From Eudorina sp. 2006-703-Eu-15 (lineage: Eukaryota > Chlorophyta > Chlorophyceae > Chlamydomonadales > Volvocaceae): 64,000 nucleotides of DNA. The stretch covers positions 1,416,491 through 1,480,490 of the forward strand of contig BDSI01000003.1 in the NCBI GenBank assembly GCA_003117195.1, given 5' to 3'. Positions 46,030 through 64,000 of this stretch are shown in pieces. Each line of letters begins with the position of its first letter. Positions within the stretch are counted from its first letter, which is position 1. The position numbers and the translations under genes are program-made. Below the pieces are notes generated by a model. That model searched no databases. It was not told where the DNA came from and was given only the letters and a program-made list of their open reading frames with translations.

Positions 46030-47070
46030 CACCAACCCAAGACCCAAAACTCAGACCGCCCAAGGTAAGCCGCGCATAAATCCCTCCAATCCCTCCTCTA
46101 ATCTCAACCCCCGCTCCCCTCCACCTTCTCAACCTTCTCAACCTCAAACCAATACTGCCCCGTCGGACCCCCTGCCAGAGTCTTCCGCAACCCACCGACC
46201 GACCGACCGACCGACCGACCGACCCATCCACCTACCAACTCAGCTGCCCCGACTCGATCCGAAGTCGGGCGACCGTTGTCGACGACCCTTGTCGGCGGGC
46301 GGCCCTGATCGAATCTCCGATAGAACACCATTGGAATGCACTCGGCACTTTCGGGGTGTTGTGACGTCCGCCAATCCAAGCCATTCGCAGTCCCCGTTCC
46401 TGAGATTCTTTCTCCTCATCTCCTCATATGAACCCACCGGCCCCCACACGCCCCGCAAGCTCCGCAATCCCACAGCCCAGCAGGAAGTCCGTCCATGCGA
46501 GGTTGCCCACCGTGTAGGGGGATAGCCGACTCGCGCCCCTCCGGCCCCCTCCGACCCGCTCTTCAACACGCCTGTCCAGAGGCCCCTGCACCTCCCCCCA
46601 CGCATGCCGAGGAGCACTTGTACGACGACATTGAAACTATGTACGGCATATGTCGGCACGCTGCATCAGGTTCGCCAGGTAAAAAGCAATTCCTCCGAAA
46701 CCACACCTCGAAGCCGTTTCTCAAACTTGGAACGAGATGCGGTTCATGCGGGTTAAGCATCAGCATAATTCTCCTCCCCTCAAGCGTTGCTGCACCACTT
46801 CCCCGCACTGCTGGAACTGCGCCCGGGCCGCAGCTTGAAGGACCCCGCGCCCCTTCCCTCCAACCCAACCCATCCCATCCCATCCCACCCATCCCCTACA
46901 CACCTCGTGTTCCAGCGTGCAGGCTGCCTCGACCCTCTCTTTCCCCCGCTAGGACAGGGAGTGCTTCGGTGGTCTCCCCGATGGGCAGGGTGGCTGCTCC
47001 TGCCAGCATCAGGCCCGGCTCAGATATATGCAAACGTTCAACACCCACCCACCCACCCACACACACACGT

Positions 47071-47112
47071 TCTGCTTATTCGCGGCTCAGCTTTTCTCCT
47101 TGATAACACACA
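47071..47112 (-). repeat. interspersed repeat family B, 42-bp copy 1
   Basis: 42 bases beginning TCTGCTTATTCGCGGCTCAG are identical to 50047-50088. It lies between a CACC/ACAC tract and the kinase poly(A) signal. The reverse complement carries the family B core. Confidence 0.85.
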
Positions 47113-47149
47113 CCGGGGTGGGTGTGGGTTCTCGCAGCTCAGTTATCAT

Positions 47150-47154
47150 TTACA
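47150..47154 (-). terminator. UGUAA poly(A) signal of the receptor kinase gene
   Basis: TGTAA on the minus strand, 251 bp past the stop codon at 47405. Confidence 0.55.
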
Positions 47155-47404
47155 CACAGACAGACACACACACTCACATACACACGGCAACCCCTCGGCT
47201 CCATCAACTGCTCTATGGCCGCGCGGACCCCCCTTCGCCTCCCCCACCTCCCCCACCTCCTCCGCCTCCTCCATCTCCTCCAGCTTAGCCCCCTTCACCT
47301 CCCCCACCTCCTCCGCCTCCCCCACCTCCTCCTTCACCTCCTCCTCCGGCCTCCTCCTCCCTCTGCACTCCCCGCGCTCCACGTACCCCAGCAAGGCCAC
47401 TCAC

Positions 47405-55390
<7,986 letters not shown>

Positions 55391-57314
55391 TTTTGGTCGC
55401 AATCCACGCACGGCTCATAACCAGCCTCCGTTTCCGCGTTGCCAGGAGTGTGAAGTGTACGTCTCTAATGCGTCTCGGGCCGACAGGCCCTCAGGTCAAC
55501 CTATATGTGAAAGCAATAGTGTATAACAATACTGCACTAAGACGGGGCAGTACGCGGAATGTGAAGGTACGATATGGCGGTTGGCCTGTTGAGCCTGAAC
55601 TTGTATGGTGCGGACCCGTTCCATTATAATCATAACATCATTAAGATCATTATCGATTCGTTTCAAACAAGCATGCCTTGCCTAATTGCTGTATATTTTA
55701 TGTCATTGTCACATGTCAGACCCACGTAACGCTGCTTGAAGCGATTACTCAAGATGATTTGCTGTGTGTTTGCGGGTTTGTCATAACTTAAACTTGCTAA
55801 GGTACGTGTAGTTACGAGTGAAACGGTTTTGTTGACATGCCCGCAGTTGTTGATATTTTATAGAAAGGCCTAAGAGTAGAAAACGTTGAATCACGTGCCT
55901 CCCAGACATTAGACATGATATGCCCACTCGGAGCATGTCAACTGTCGCAGTGCACCGTCCACGGTGACATCCGTGCATTGCGAATTTGTGCTGACTCTGC
56001 TGTGACATCAAGAACTGAATTGCGGGCCAGCATGTCTATATGCGTACAGAGTAGGAGACGCGAAGGCGTCTGGGCCAGTGTCCATCCGTGCAGTTGTACC
56101 GCACGCAACGGTTGATTACACGAGACAGGTCTCAAGATCAAGCACCGAACGGAAAATGCACCCCTTATCAGCCGAGTTACATGTTCAGCGTTTTTGACAA
56201 TGGGATTGCGCACCTCCTCGCTTACACCCCGCAACTCCCCCTTTCACGTGCCCGCAAGCGGCTGCATGCTGTATGCTCGTATCCCTGCAATGCGTCCGCT
56301 TGATCACCCAACCTTGCATGCGGTACACCTACCGGCCGCGGCGCGGCTTCTTGCTGCAACTCTTTGCTTGGCAGACGGCAACCGTACAACCGTATCTAAA
56401 CGAGCAACCAGGCCAACCGCTGAACGGATGTATCCAAGGACCTAATACGACCCTTCTGCGCGAATGCTCTTGAGAAAGCAAGAAATCCTCAAAACAAGCC
56501 CATCGCAACCGGATGGCAGAGCAAAGAAACACAACGGCAATGATGACAACGAAATGGTACCCATCACTCTCACAACATAGACGGCAGGTCACGGCGCGCC
56601 TCCGCCCAGGCCCCCAGGTGGATTTCTCAAATAATCCACAGCAGTGCGGACCGATCCGTTCAGTATTGGGAACGGATCGGAGGCTACGAGTCTCATTCGC
56701 GTTTCTTGTCTCTCGTGCACTGCTCTCACCTCAACGGCGGGAACATGCCCTGGGGTTTGCTCTGGGAGGGAGGGGACCCAGGCTCCCGCGACACTGCATG
56801 CGCGACCCTCCCGCGCAACTCCTGCAGCGGCATATGCTCGCCTGAAATGATCGCGCAGCACAATCCGCCCGGAACTCCATCAGTCCATTATTCATGCGCA
56901 TCAGAGACATGCACCTCGACGGCTCCACTGCACCGCAAGACACCAATCATAAAACTTGCGGAAACAGCATAACAAAATTTGCATCATCATCATCGCCAAG
57001 TTCGTCATGCGTGGGCTTTTGAGGTTCGTCCGCAATGACGCGCAACGAAGCTGCCTATAATTCCATCGGCGGTGGGCTCGCTATCGGGCAATGGCGTACC
57101 TTTGGGAAAAAAAGCAGCTCGTGTGCCTAAACACCAACGTACACCAACCAACCAGGGCAGCCAGCCGTATACAATCGTACTGCACTCCAAGGACAGCTGC
57201 AGTATGCACCGTTATTACCATGTCCTAGATGTGGAGCGCACTGAAACGCATTAACAATGTGGGGAAATGGTAACACAAAGGGCGCCGCCAGGAGGTAATG
57301 CCTGAGATTAAGAA
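55391..57314. other. intergenic: kinase 5' flank and AT-richer DNA
   Basis: The left end must contain the kinase promoter. The DNA from about 55600 to 56150 is AT-richer than elsewhere. No gene with splice or motif support was found. A minus-strand frame near 56330-56590 contains a hydrophobic run (HFVVIIAVVFLCSAIRL) but nothing else. Confidence 0.4.
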
Positions 57315-58025
57315 TCAGCCAACCACAGTCGGACCCCTCCTGCTTTCCAACTGCAAAGGTGTGGCCATCAACGAGCCCGTGCGCATTGCGCCCCCTCGGC
57401 CCGCCCAAATGGAGCTTCCGTCGCATTCATCCGGGGAATCAGCAGGCTCTGGCTGCGACTTGGAGTGGCGGGCGTTCCGCAAGCCTGCCGATGGACGCGT
57501 GCCGTCTTCACCGTAGTCGCCAGTCGTGTCCCCGTTTGGATCCACCGCCTCGACAGCATCCGTTGACGAGCCGCGGGCGTTCTTGCTGCCGTACCTGAAC
57601 AGGCCCGCCAGTTTGGTGTGGTGCTTGTGCGTGTCCTTCTCTGGGGAAGACCGCGAGGGCTCCTTCTCAACAGCGCCCGAAACGCCCCATGCCTTGCACG
57701 TGGCAGGTGGCATCGGTGTGCCAGGGTGGAGGCCGGATTCGGCCGATGCCAACAGGCTGTGCTGTCCCGCGGGAGGGGAAGCTGATAAACCCGCAGCAAC
57801 TGACCGCCGGCAGGGAGGAGTGGAGGCATCAGCTAAAATACTGAAATCGCCCGATCCATCGCTGCGCCCCTTGCCGTTCAAGGTCGAGCCGTTGGCCGCG
57901 TCGGCCTTGTCGGCGATGGACGCGGTCCTTGACTTGGACCTCACCCGGACGGGTGATGAATTATCGCGTGCGGCTGTATCAGCTGGTTGGAACGAGTCGC
58001 AATCAAGGAAGTTGGGGAGGAGCAA
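57315..58025 (-). CDS. hypothetical Ser/Pro-rich protein or exon
   Basis: An open frame of 236 codons starts at ATG (MLLPNFLDCDSFQPADTAAR). It contains FSILADASTPPCRRS, HKHHTKLAGLFRYGSKNARG and DPNGDTTGDYGEDG, and ends in LESRRGPTVVG. The composition is hydrophilic and disordered-looking, without homopolymers, and the third-position bias is weaker than in nearby genes. I recognise no domain. It may be an exon of a longer gene rather than a full protein; the opposite strand is also open for about 200 codons, so strand choice is not secure. Confidence 0.4.
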   Translation of the reverse strand: MLLPNFLDCDSFQPADTAARDNSSPVRVRSKSRTASIADKADAANGSTLNGKGRSDGSGDFSILADASTPPCRRSVAAGLSASPPAGQHSLLASAESGLHPGTPMPPATCKAWGVSGAVEKEPSRSSPEKDTHKHHTKLAGLFRYGSKNARGSSTDAVEAVDPNGDTTGDYGEDGTRPSAGLRNARHSKSQPEPADSPDECDGSSIWAGRGGAMRTGSLMATPLQLESRRGPTVVG

Positions 58026-58876
58026 GTCGGTTTTTTACTTCACAGGGGAAGGCCGCGAACGAACCCTCACCTTCAAGACTTTCCACCTCACATGCACGTC
58101 CCTTGCTGAATACCTTCTTTAATCTGAATTGCAATGTAGAAATGCAGCGTGAGTTGCTATTCCATAATGCAACCGCCCTCCTCTAATGAAAATCCGCGCA
58201 GCAATTGCCATCTGTACAATATTTGCTTACCCTCGAATCATGGCTGTGGTGGAAGATCGGTGACAGGTTTGGGCGGTTTTTACAGTGTGTCTATCTGACT
58301 GGTATAATGCAAGCAGAATTGCAAAATGTGTGCTCTACCTCAACAAGAAATGAAGCGATAAGTGTGTACTTTTTGCATCTTTCTGTAGCGCTACCTTCAG
58401 GAACGGTTGCATCTTCGGTTGTATTTGGATCCAAGACCTGGTTCGAAGATGGCAGGCTGTTTCGAAGCTCCATACCTCGCCATAATGAACGCTTATGATA
58501 CATGTAAAAGAAATGGAAACAATCTACGACTCCTGTTCATTAACGCTATCTTGAGAGTTTGCCCAGTAAATAAAGGACCTCTGGTTCGTGCTCGCCAAAG
58601 GAAAGCAGGATGTGTTTCAAGCCCAAAGATGTGCCTAGCAAGAAAGGTACGAGACGGGTTCAGCCATGCTTGAGGGTTAGGAGGTACCTCCCCATCAGCG
58701 ACAGCTGCGCATGGAGCACACAAACAGCGATGGTACTGCGACGATCACCACTACGCCAATGATTTGCGTGACGCCAACCCTAACACAAATGCGGCACAAT
58801 GAATGGCCCGCGCACCCTAGACGCCTGAGTGGCGTAGCCCACCGAACATACTGGTAGGCAACCGAACATACTGGCC
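58026..58876. other. intergenic or 5' region of the coiled-coil gene
   Basis: No motif-bearing frame. If the coiled-coil gene has upstream exons they would lie here, but none could be defined. Confidence 0.35.
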
Positions 58877-61800
58877 ATGCACACGTTCTCCTCACGCTGC
58901 GGTCCTTGTGAATATTCAGTATTGCTGGTGGAGCTGGAGCATGTCAAGGTTGCCCTGGAGCAGGAGAACTCATCCCTGAAGCTCAAGCTCAGGGACCTGC
59001 AGGCCAGCGTCGCACGGACGGCCAAGGAGCGCGACGGCCTGAGCAGCCAGCGCGCTGACCTCGAGTCCCAGCTGCAGCGCAGAGCTGCACACGTGCGCCA
59101 GCTGCTGACGCAGGTAACCCAGCTGCGCAGCGGCCTGGCGTCGGGTCTCCAGGAGCTGCTCGATCAGCACCGGGCCGCTGGCCTGCACACTGAAGGAGCT
59201 GACAAGGCGACCCGGGGGCAAAGCGCAACGGTTGCCAGGGTCAATTTGCACGTGGTTGATGAAGAGCTCACCAACGGCGAGGACGGAGCTCCGGGCCCCG
59301 TCCCGGTCGCTGCTCTGACAGCGGGTGCCGGCGCAGGCGCCGCAGCTGCAGCGCAGTCTGACCCGGACACGTCGGAACGGGTACCCGGTGAGCCCCCAGA
59401 TGACCCCGCGGCGACCAGCGGCGATGGCGGCGCTACCTCAAAGCTCTCTGTGCAGCAGCCGCCGCCGCCGCCGCAGCAGCAGCAGCTGGACAGCGAGATG
59501 GAGGCCCTCGCTCGGGTGCAGCGACGCGCCGTGGAGCATGCGACGCAGCTGCACGTGCAGCTTGCGCAGGCGGAGACCGACAAGGCGGCGCTGCAGTCCG
59601 ACCTGGCGGTCGCGCGGCGGCGACTGCAGCAGGCCGAGGCGATCGCAGCCGTCCAGCAGGAGACTCTGAAGCTGCGGTGCGCCGCCCTGGAGCAGGAGAA
59701 CGAGCACCTGACCGGTGAGGTGCGGGGTGGGGTGGGGTGTCAGGGATGAGGTGAGGGTGCAACTAGGGCAATGCTCGCGCCCGGCCCTTCCGCGTCGACG
59801 TCGATGCGGGGCGGGATGATGCCGCACACGGCCAGTACCGGGGAAGCGCCGAAAAAGATGGGCAAAAGTGGTTTTGTAGAATCGCTGTCTGCACGCTGCA
59901 CGCGACACGCAGCAGGACGTCCTCGGCAGGCTTGGCCGCAACCTGCGCGCTGTGGTGGCGTGCATGCAATGTGTTGAGGTGGCATGCATGCAATGTGTTG
60001 AGGTGGCGTGCATGCAATGTGTTGAGATAAGAGACCCGCCCGACCCGCATGCAATGTGTGTCTGGGTGTGGCTACACAGGGATGCACCAGGAGCTTCAGC
60101 AGCGCCTCGAAGCCGCGCAGGGCGACCTCAGTTCGGCCAAGAGGCAGAGCAGCTCTGATGGTGCGCAGGTAGGTAGGGCCCTAGGGTGGTTGTGTTGGCC
60201 TCCTCCAACCACTGCCGCGCAGTGAGTCTATACGTGAGTACATCCCTAACATGATGCAGTACGGGTCCAAGTCACAGACCCACATAGGCGCAAGCAAGAA
60301 ACCGTCCACTTTGAGCGGCTCCACACCAACGGTGTCGTACCGTGTTGGGGATACCGGCAACCCAGATCGGCTGGCTCCAATGCCTGTATGGGCGCGAAAG
60401 AATGACTATCAACGGCGGTCATTCTTTTTTCATAATGGAAAGAACGACCGTGCCGATTGTTCCACATCCCCGCCGTGTCACGCTTGCAGCTCGCCAAGCA
60501 GACCGCTGACCTGGAGGCCACCCGAGCGCGGTTGCTTGCAACGGAGGCGGAGGTGCACGCCTTGCAGACCCAGCTGGCAGCGGCCGCCGCGCAGGCGCAG
60601 GTAACAGCTGCGGAGCGCTCCCTGCCTGAATACCCGGGATGGGAAGGCCGCCCCATTGCGGCACCCAGGTTGTCGTGGCTGGCGGGGAGGTAACGGGCTC
60701 GTGGGACCAATCGCGCTGGACGCGACGCTGACTTGACCGACCGGCCTCCCCCCCGCGCTGCCCCACGGCCACCCCGCGCGGCTCTCCCCCAGGACGCAGC
60801 CGCGAGAACGCGGGAGCTGCAGGAACAGGTGGGTTATACGGTCATGATGAGGCGGGCGAACACGATAGGGCGCGTCTGGGCCGCGTAACCGAGGGCGCAG
60901 GAGGCCAGCGAGGTCGGTCGGTGCACGCGGTGACTTCGCGCGCTATTTCCCCCGGTGGCGCAGGTTGCTGGTCAGGCGTCTTCCCTGGAGGCAGCCGGCC
61001 TTGCCCTCGCGGCAAGGGACGCAGAGCTGGAGGCCGCGACTGCGGAGCTGCGGCAGCTGGGGCCGCAGCTGGAACAGCAGCAGCAAGCCAATGACGTGGT
61101 CACTGCCGAGGTGCGGTACGGTCTTACGGACCAGCTCCCTGGGGTCCTCAGCAATGCGCGTTGCGAACCGGGACCCTGATGGCATGAGGTCGTCCGATGC
61201 GTCATCTCAAGTTGTCCTGTGGTTTGATCGGGACACACAAGGGGTCCAAGCGGACGGCCAGGCACTTGGTGCTTGTTGAAACATGCCATCAGCAGCGTCA
61301 AGACGGCAGGCACTGCCCCGCTGCCTTGCCGCCTCAGATGCAGAGGACACTTCCATCCACAGCTGCACCCTCCCTTCCTCCTCGCCGTTGACTCGGCCCG
61401 CCGTTCCACGTCCCCGCCGTGTGACGCTTGCAGCTCGCCAAGCAGACCGCCGACCTGGAGGCCACCCGAGCGCGGTTGGCTGCAACGGAGGCGGAGGTGC
61501 ACGCCTTGCAGACCCAGCTGGCAGCGGCCGCCGCGCAGGCACAGGTAACGGCAGCGGGGCGCTCCCGGCCCAAAATACCCCAGATGGGAAGGCCGCCCTC
61601 TTGCAGTACCCAGGTTGTCGTGGCTGGCGGGGGGGGGGGGAGAAACGGGCTCGGACGCGACGCTGACTTGACCGACCGGCCTTCCCCCGCGCTGCCCCAC
61701 GGCCACCCCGCGTGGCTCTCCCGCAGGACGCCGCCGCGAGAACGCGGGAGCTGCAGGAACAGGTGGGTTATACGGTCATGAGGCGGGGCCCATACGGTCA

Positions 61801-64000
61801 TATGAGGCGGGCGAACACGATAGCGCGCGTCTTGGTCTTTAATTGAGGTCTGGGCCGAGTAACCGAGGGCGCAGGAGGCCAGCGAGGTCGGTCGGTGCGC
61901 GCGGTGCCTTCACGAGCGTGTCCCCCGGTGGTGGCGCAGGTTGCTGGCCAGGCGTCTTCCCTGGAGGCTGCCGGCCTGGCCCTCGCGGCAAGGGACGCAG
62001 AGCTGGAGGGTGCGACTGCGGAGCTGCGGCAGCTGCGGGCGCAGCTGGAACAGCAGCAGCAAGCCCAGGACGTGGTTACTGCGGAGGTGCGTTGCGGACC
62101 AGGTCGCTGGGGTCCTCAGCAATGCGTGTTGCGGACGGTTGGGCAGCAGCTGCTCGGTCGAGAGGACGCCCCAGGAGAGATCACCTGATGACGTGGCGGC
62201 CAGCTTCGCCGGGGGTTCGGCTGCTGCGAACATGCAGGAAATCACGTTGGGGTAGACCGCCTCCATTGCACCCATGTTGGAAAAACTTCCGAACACCGCC
62301 CACCTCAGCACAGCGTCCAGTCGCCCCCGACCCCTTCCTGCCGTCCTTCCGTGTCGCCGGTTCGAGAAGTTGCGGGACATTACGGAGTCGCGCGCGCGGG
62401 CCGTGGAGGCGCTGGAGGAGGTCCGCGCCCAGCTCGGCACCGCGCAGGGCGACCTGTCCGCCGCGCACCAGCAGCTGGAGGTCCAAACGCAAGCCCTGGC
62501 CACCTCCAACGCGCACCTGCTGGTAAGGTCGGCTCGACCCGCAGTGGTACCCCAGAAGTACGGCACCCCGAAAGGCCCAGTGGTACCCCAGAAGTACGGC
62601 ACCAGGCGACTCGTTCCGCGCAGCAAGGATTGCCGTGGCTGGTCCTGCGGCCGATTTGCTGCCAGGGCCCTTAAGACGGATATGCGGTGCAGGGGGCGGT
62701 GGCGCCCCCAGCGCGCCGCGCCGCCGTATCTAGTGAAAAGAGCTTCTCAGCCCATCCCGTCTCCATAGTGCCTCAGCAGCTTGTACGGAACACTGCCCTC
62801 TGCTACACCTAAACAAACCCGGAAAAAAGTGAAATCCGGGTGCCTCTGCAGGAGAGCCGTGAAGCGCAGGCCGCCACGGAGGTCCGGCTGAGCCGCGCCC
62901 TGGAGGACCTGGCGGCCAGCGAGGCGCGCCTGGAAGAAGCCAGCTCCCAATACCTCACCACCAAGCAGGTACGAAAACCCCCATCGGCGCCAGCATCACC
63001 CGCGTGGCCCTCCGCCCCGCCCGGTCCCGACGACCCCGCCCCGCCCCCCGGGGTGTGCTCGGGCGGGTCGGTCCTAGAGACGTAACGCATGGGACGACAA
63101 CTGCAACTCGCTGGGCGGCGCCAGCCGTTGAAACCGCCTCACTCCTACACTGCTGTCTATGTAGTAGCAGCGACTTGCTGCTGTGGTGGGTTCCAGGCCT
63201 TACGGGGCCTTGTTGGGTACATGTTCGCAGGCCGTCATCTCGACCTCCAAGCAGCTGGCCGGCCTGGCCAAGGACCACTCGGACAGCCTCGGCAGGCTGC
63301 ACGCCGCCGAGTCGGAGCTCACGCTGCTGCGCGAGCAGCTCGCGGAGGTGCGCGCGGCAGACGCCGCCCTGCGCACGCGGGCGGACGCCGCCGGCCTGGA
63401 CCTGCGCGAGGCGCGCAGGGCCGCGGAGGCGGCCGGCGCGGAGGCGCGGCGCCTGCGCGCCGAGCACGACGCGGCGTCCGCGGACCTGCGGCGGAAGATC
63501 ATGTTGCTCACGGCGATCGCGCGCATGGCGGACAAGGGGGCCCAGGCGGGACCAGGAGCGGGCGGCGGAGGGCGCGGCAAAGACGGACAGGTGCGTGCGT
63601 GCCTGCTTGCGTGCGTGCGTGGGACGGCGCGGCGAGGGGCCGTCGTCCGCGGAGGGGTCGACCGCGGAGGGGTCGACCGCGGAGGGGCCGTCCGATGCGG
63701 AATGCTCGCCGGCGTGGTAGTGCCTGCGTGTCATGGCAACTCCTTCCGCGGGTGTGGGTGTGGGAGATAGAAGCGAGCCGCGAAACGGGAGAGTGTGTGC
63801 TGCGCTGTGCTGTGCTGTGCGCAGGGCACGGATTCTGCTGCGGACACCTACGGCGCGGTCACCAGCGAGCAGCGCCTGCGGCTGAAGCTGTGCGAGTCGC
63901 CGCTGCCGCTGCTGGGGGCGCTGACGGCCGGCATCATGGACTCGTCGCGGCTGCGGCACCTGGCACTGGACATCGACACGTCCAGGGAGGTCACCTGGGA
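58877..64000 (+). CDS. long coiled-coil protein, twelve exons, cut by the window end
   Basis: Exons: 58877-59714, 60080-60168, 60490-60600, 60793-60828, 60964-61110, 61434-61544, 61727-61762, 61940-62086, 62367-62522, 62852-62968, 63231-63590, 63825 to the edge. Phases agree. The start at 58877 is the first ATG, but an acceptor-like TATTCAG just inside it leaves open an upstream exon. The protein is heptad-rich: LLVELEHVKVALEQENSSLK, LAKQTADLEATRARL, AELRQLGPQLEQQQQ, LREQLAEVRAADAALRTRAD. A Gly/Ala/Pro-rich, polyGln linker (about 150-210) interrupts it. Exons 3-5 are duplicated as exons 6-8. The last exon (SEQRLRLKLCESPLPLLGAL, then MDSSRLRHLALDIDTSRE) begins a non-coiled domain that runs out of the window. 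The family is not recognised; a structural role at cytoskeleton, basal body or Golgi would be a guess. Confidence 0.8.
59956..60027. repeat. CATGCAATGTGTTGAGGTGG tandem repeat
   Basis: Three copies of a 22-24-bp unit containing CATGCAATGTGTTGAGGTGG in the first intron. They run directly into the family A copy at 60017-60048. Confidence 0.92.
60017..60048 (+). repeat. interspersed repeat family A
   Basis: AATGTGTTGAGATAAGAGAC then CCGCCCGACCCGC, in the first intron of the coiled-coil gene. Confidence 0.6.
60490..62086 (+). repeat. tandem duplication of a three-exon cassette within a gene
   Basis: Exons of 111, 36 and 147 bp (37, 12 and 49 codons) occur twice in the same order: 60490/60793/60964 and 61434/61727/61940. 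The 37-residue exons differ at one residue and the 12-residue exons are identical; the 49-residue exons differ at a few places. Intron sequence is also shared, including the stretch after each 111-bp exon with GATGGGAAGGCCGCC and CACCCAGGTTGTCGTGGCTG, so whole genomic DNA was copied, not an mRNA. Confidence 0.92.

Larger units (their letters stand above)
41300..47149. other. long intergenic stretch with repeats, no supported gene
   Basis: This is the largest gene-poor block. Contents I can name: GAGATCTGC repeats (about 42972-43006); a GTTGCTTMTGTTG repeat (43060-43130); a family A copy (43527-43567) followed by (TG)n; a CCCTAAA pair (43733-43746); a CGTCGC tract (44970-45025); (ACAG)n (46000-46028); and (GACC)n (46195-46224). 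Frames of up to about 220 codons occur on both strands but lack motifs, splice support or consistent composition. A minus-strand frame with LMLNPHEPHLVPSLRNGFEV (about 46590-46790) looks the most protein-like, but I cannot place it. Confidence 0.4.

Noticed and set aside
44138..46659. Several frames of 100-220 codons in the gene-poor block
   Set aside because: No domain, no consistent splice sites, and many overlap one another on opposite strands.

Overview
This window looks like nuclear DNA of a chlamydomonadalean (volvocine-type) green alga. It is GC-rich with strong G/C third positions. Genes carry many short introns with clear GT-AG sites, and coding exons contain long Ala, Gly and Gln homopolymers. 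UGUAA poly(A) signals lie downstream of four genes, and introns hold many microsatellites. There is no operon structure and no Shine-Dalgarno-type start. All gene models were built by hand from splice sites, reading phase and protein motifs, with no transcript data.

Layout. 1-9110: one uninterrupted satellite of 28-bp monomers, arranged largely as a 17-monomer (476 bp) higher-order repeat; the array runs off the left edge. 9690-10440: decayed reverse transcriptase. 12071-15986 (-): secreted amidase-signature enzyme. 17141-17356 (+): small Cys-rich, PAN/apple-like exon or gene. 18715-23987 (+): five-exon gene for an unrecognised, Ala/Gly-rich protein of about 1396 aa. 26261-27022 (-): probable mitochondrial ribosomal protein uL10m. 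28688-37066 (-): eleven-exon R3H + G-patch protein related to SQS1, a spliceosome-helicase cofactor family. 37461-40728 (+): MYND zinc-finger protein with an MSS51-like C-terminal domain, divergent from the previous gene across 394 bp. 47405-55390 (-): fourteen-exon transmembrane receptor-like kinase. 57315-58025 (-): hypothetical ORF. 58877-64000 (+): coiled-coil protein cut by the right edge, containing a recent tandem duplication of a three-exon cassette.

The genes do not form an obvious pathway. The R3H/G-patch gene (RNA splicing/processing) and the MYND/MSS51-like gene share a short divergent promoter, which could co-regulate them. The most unusual material is the higher-order satellite, two families of short interspersed repeats that recur in introns and intergenic DNA, the intragenic exon-cassette duplication, a GC-AG intron supported by phase, and a strongly over-represented 12-bp palindrome.
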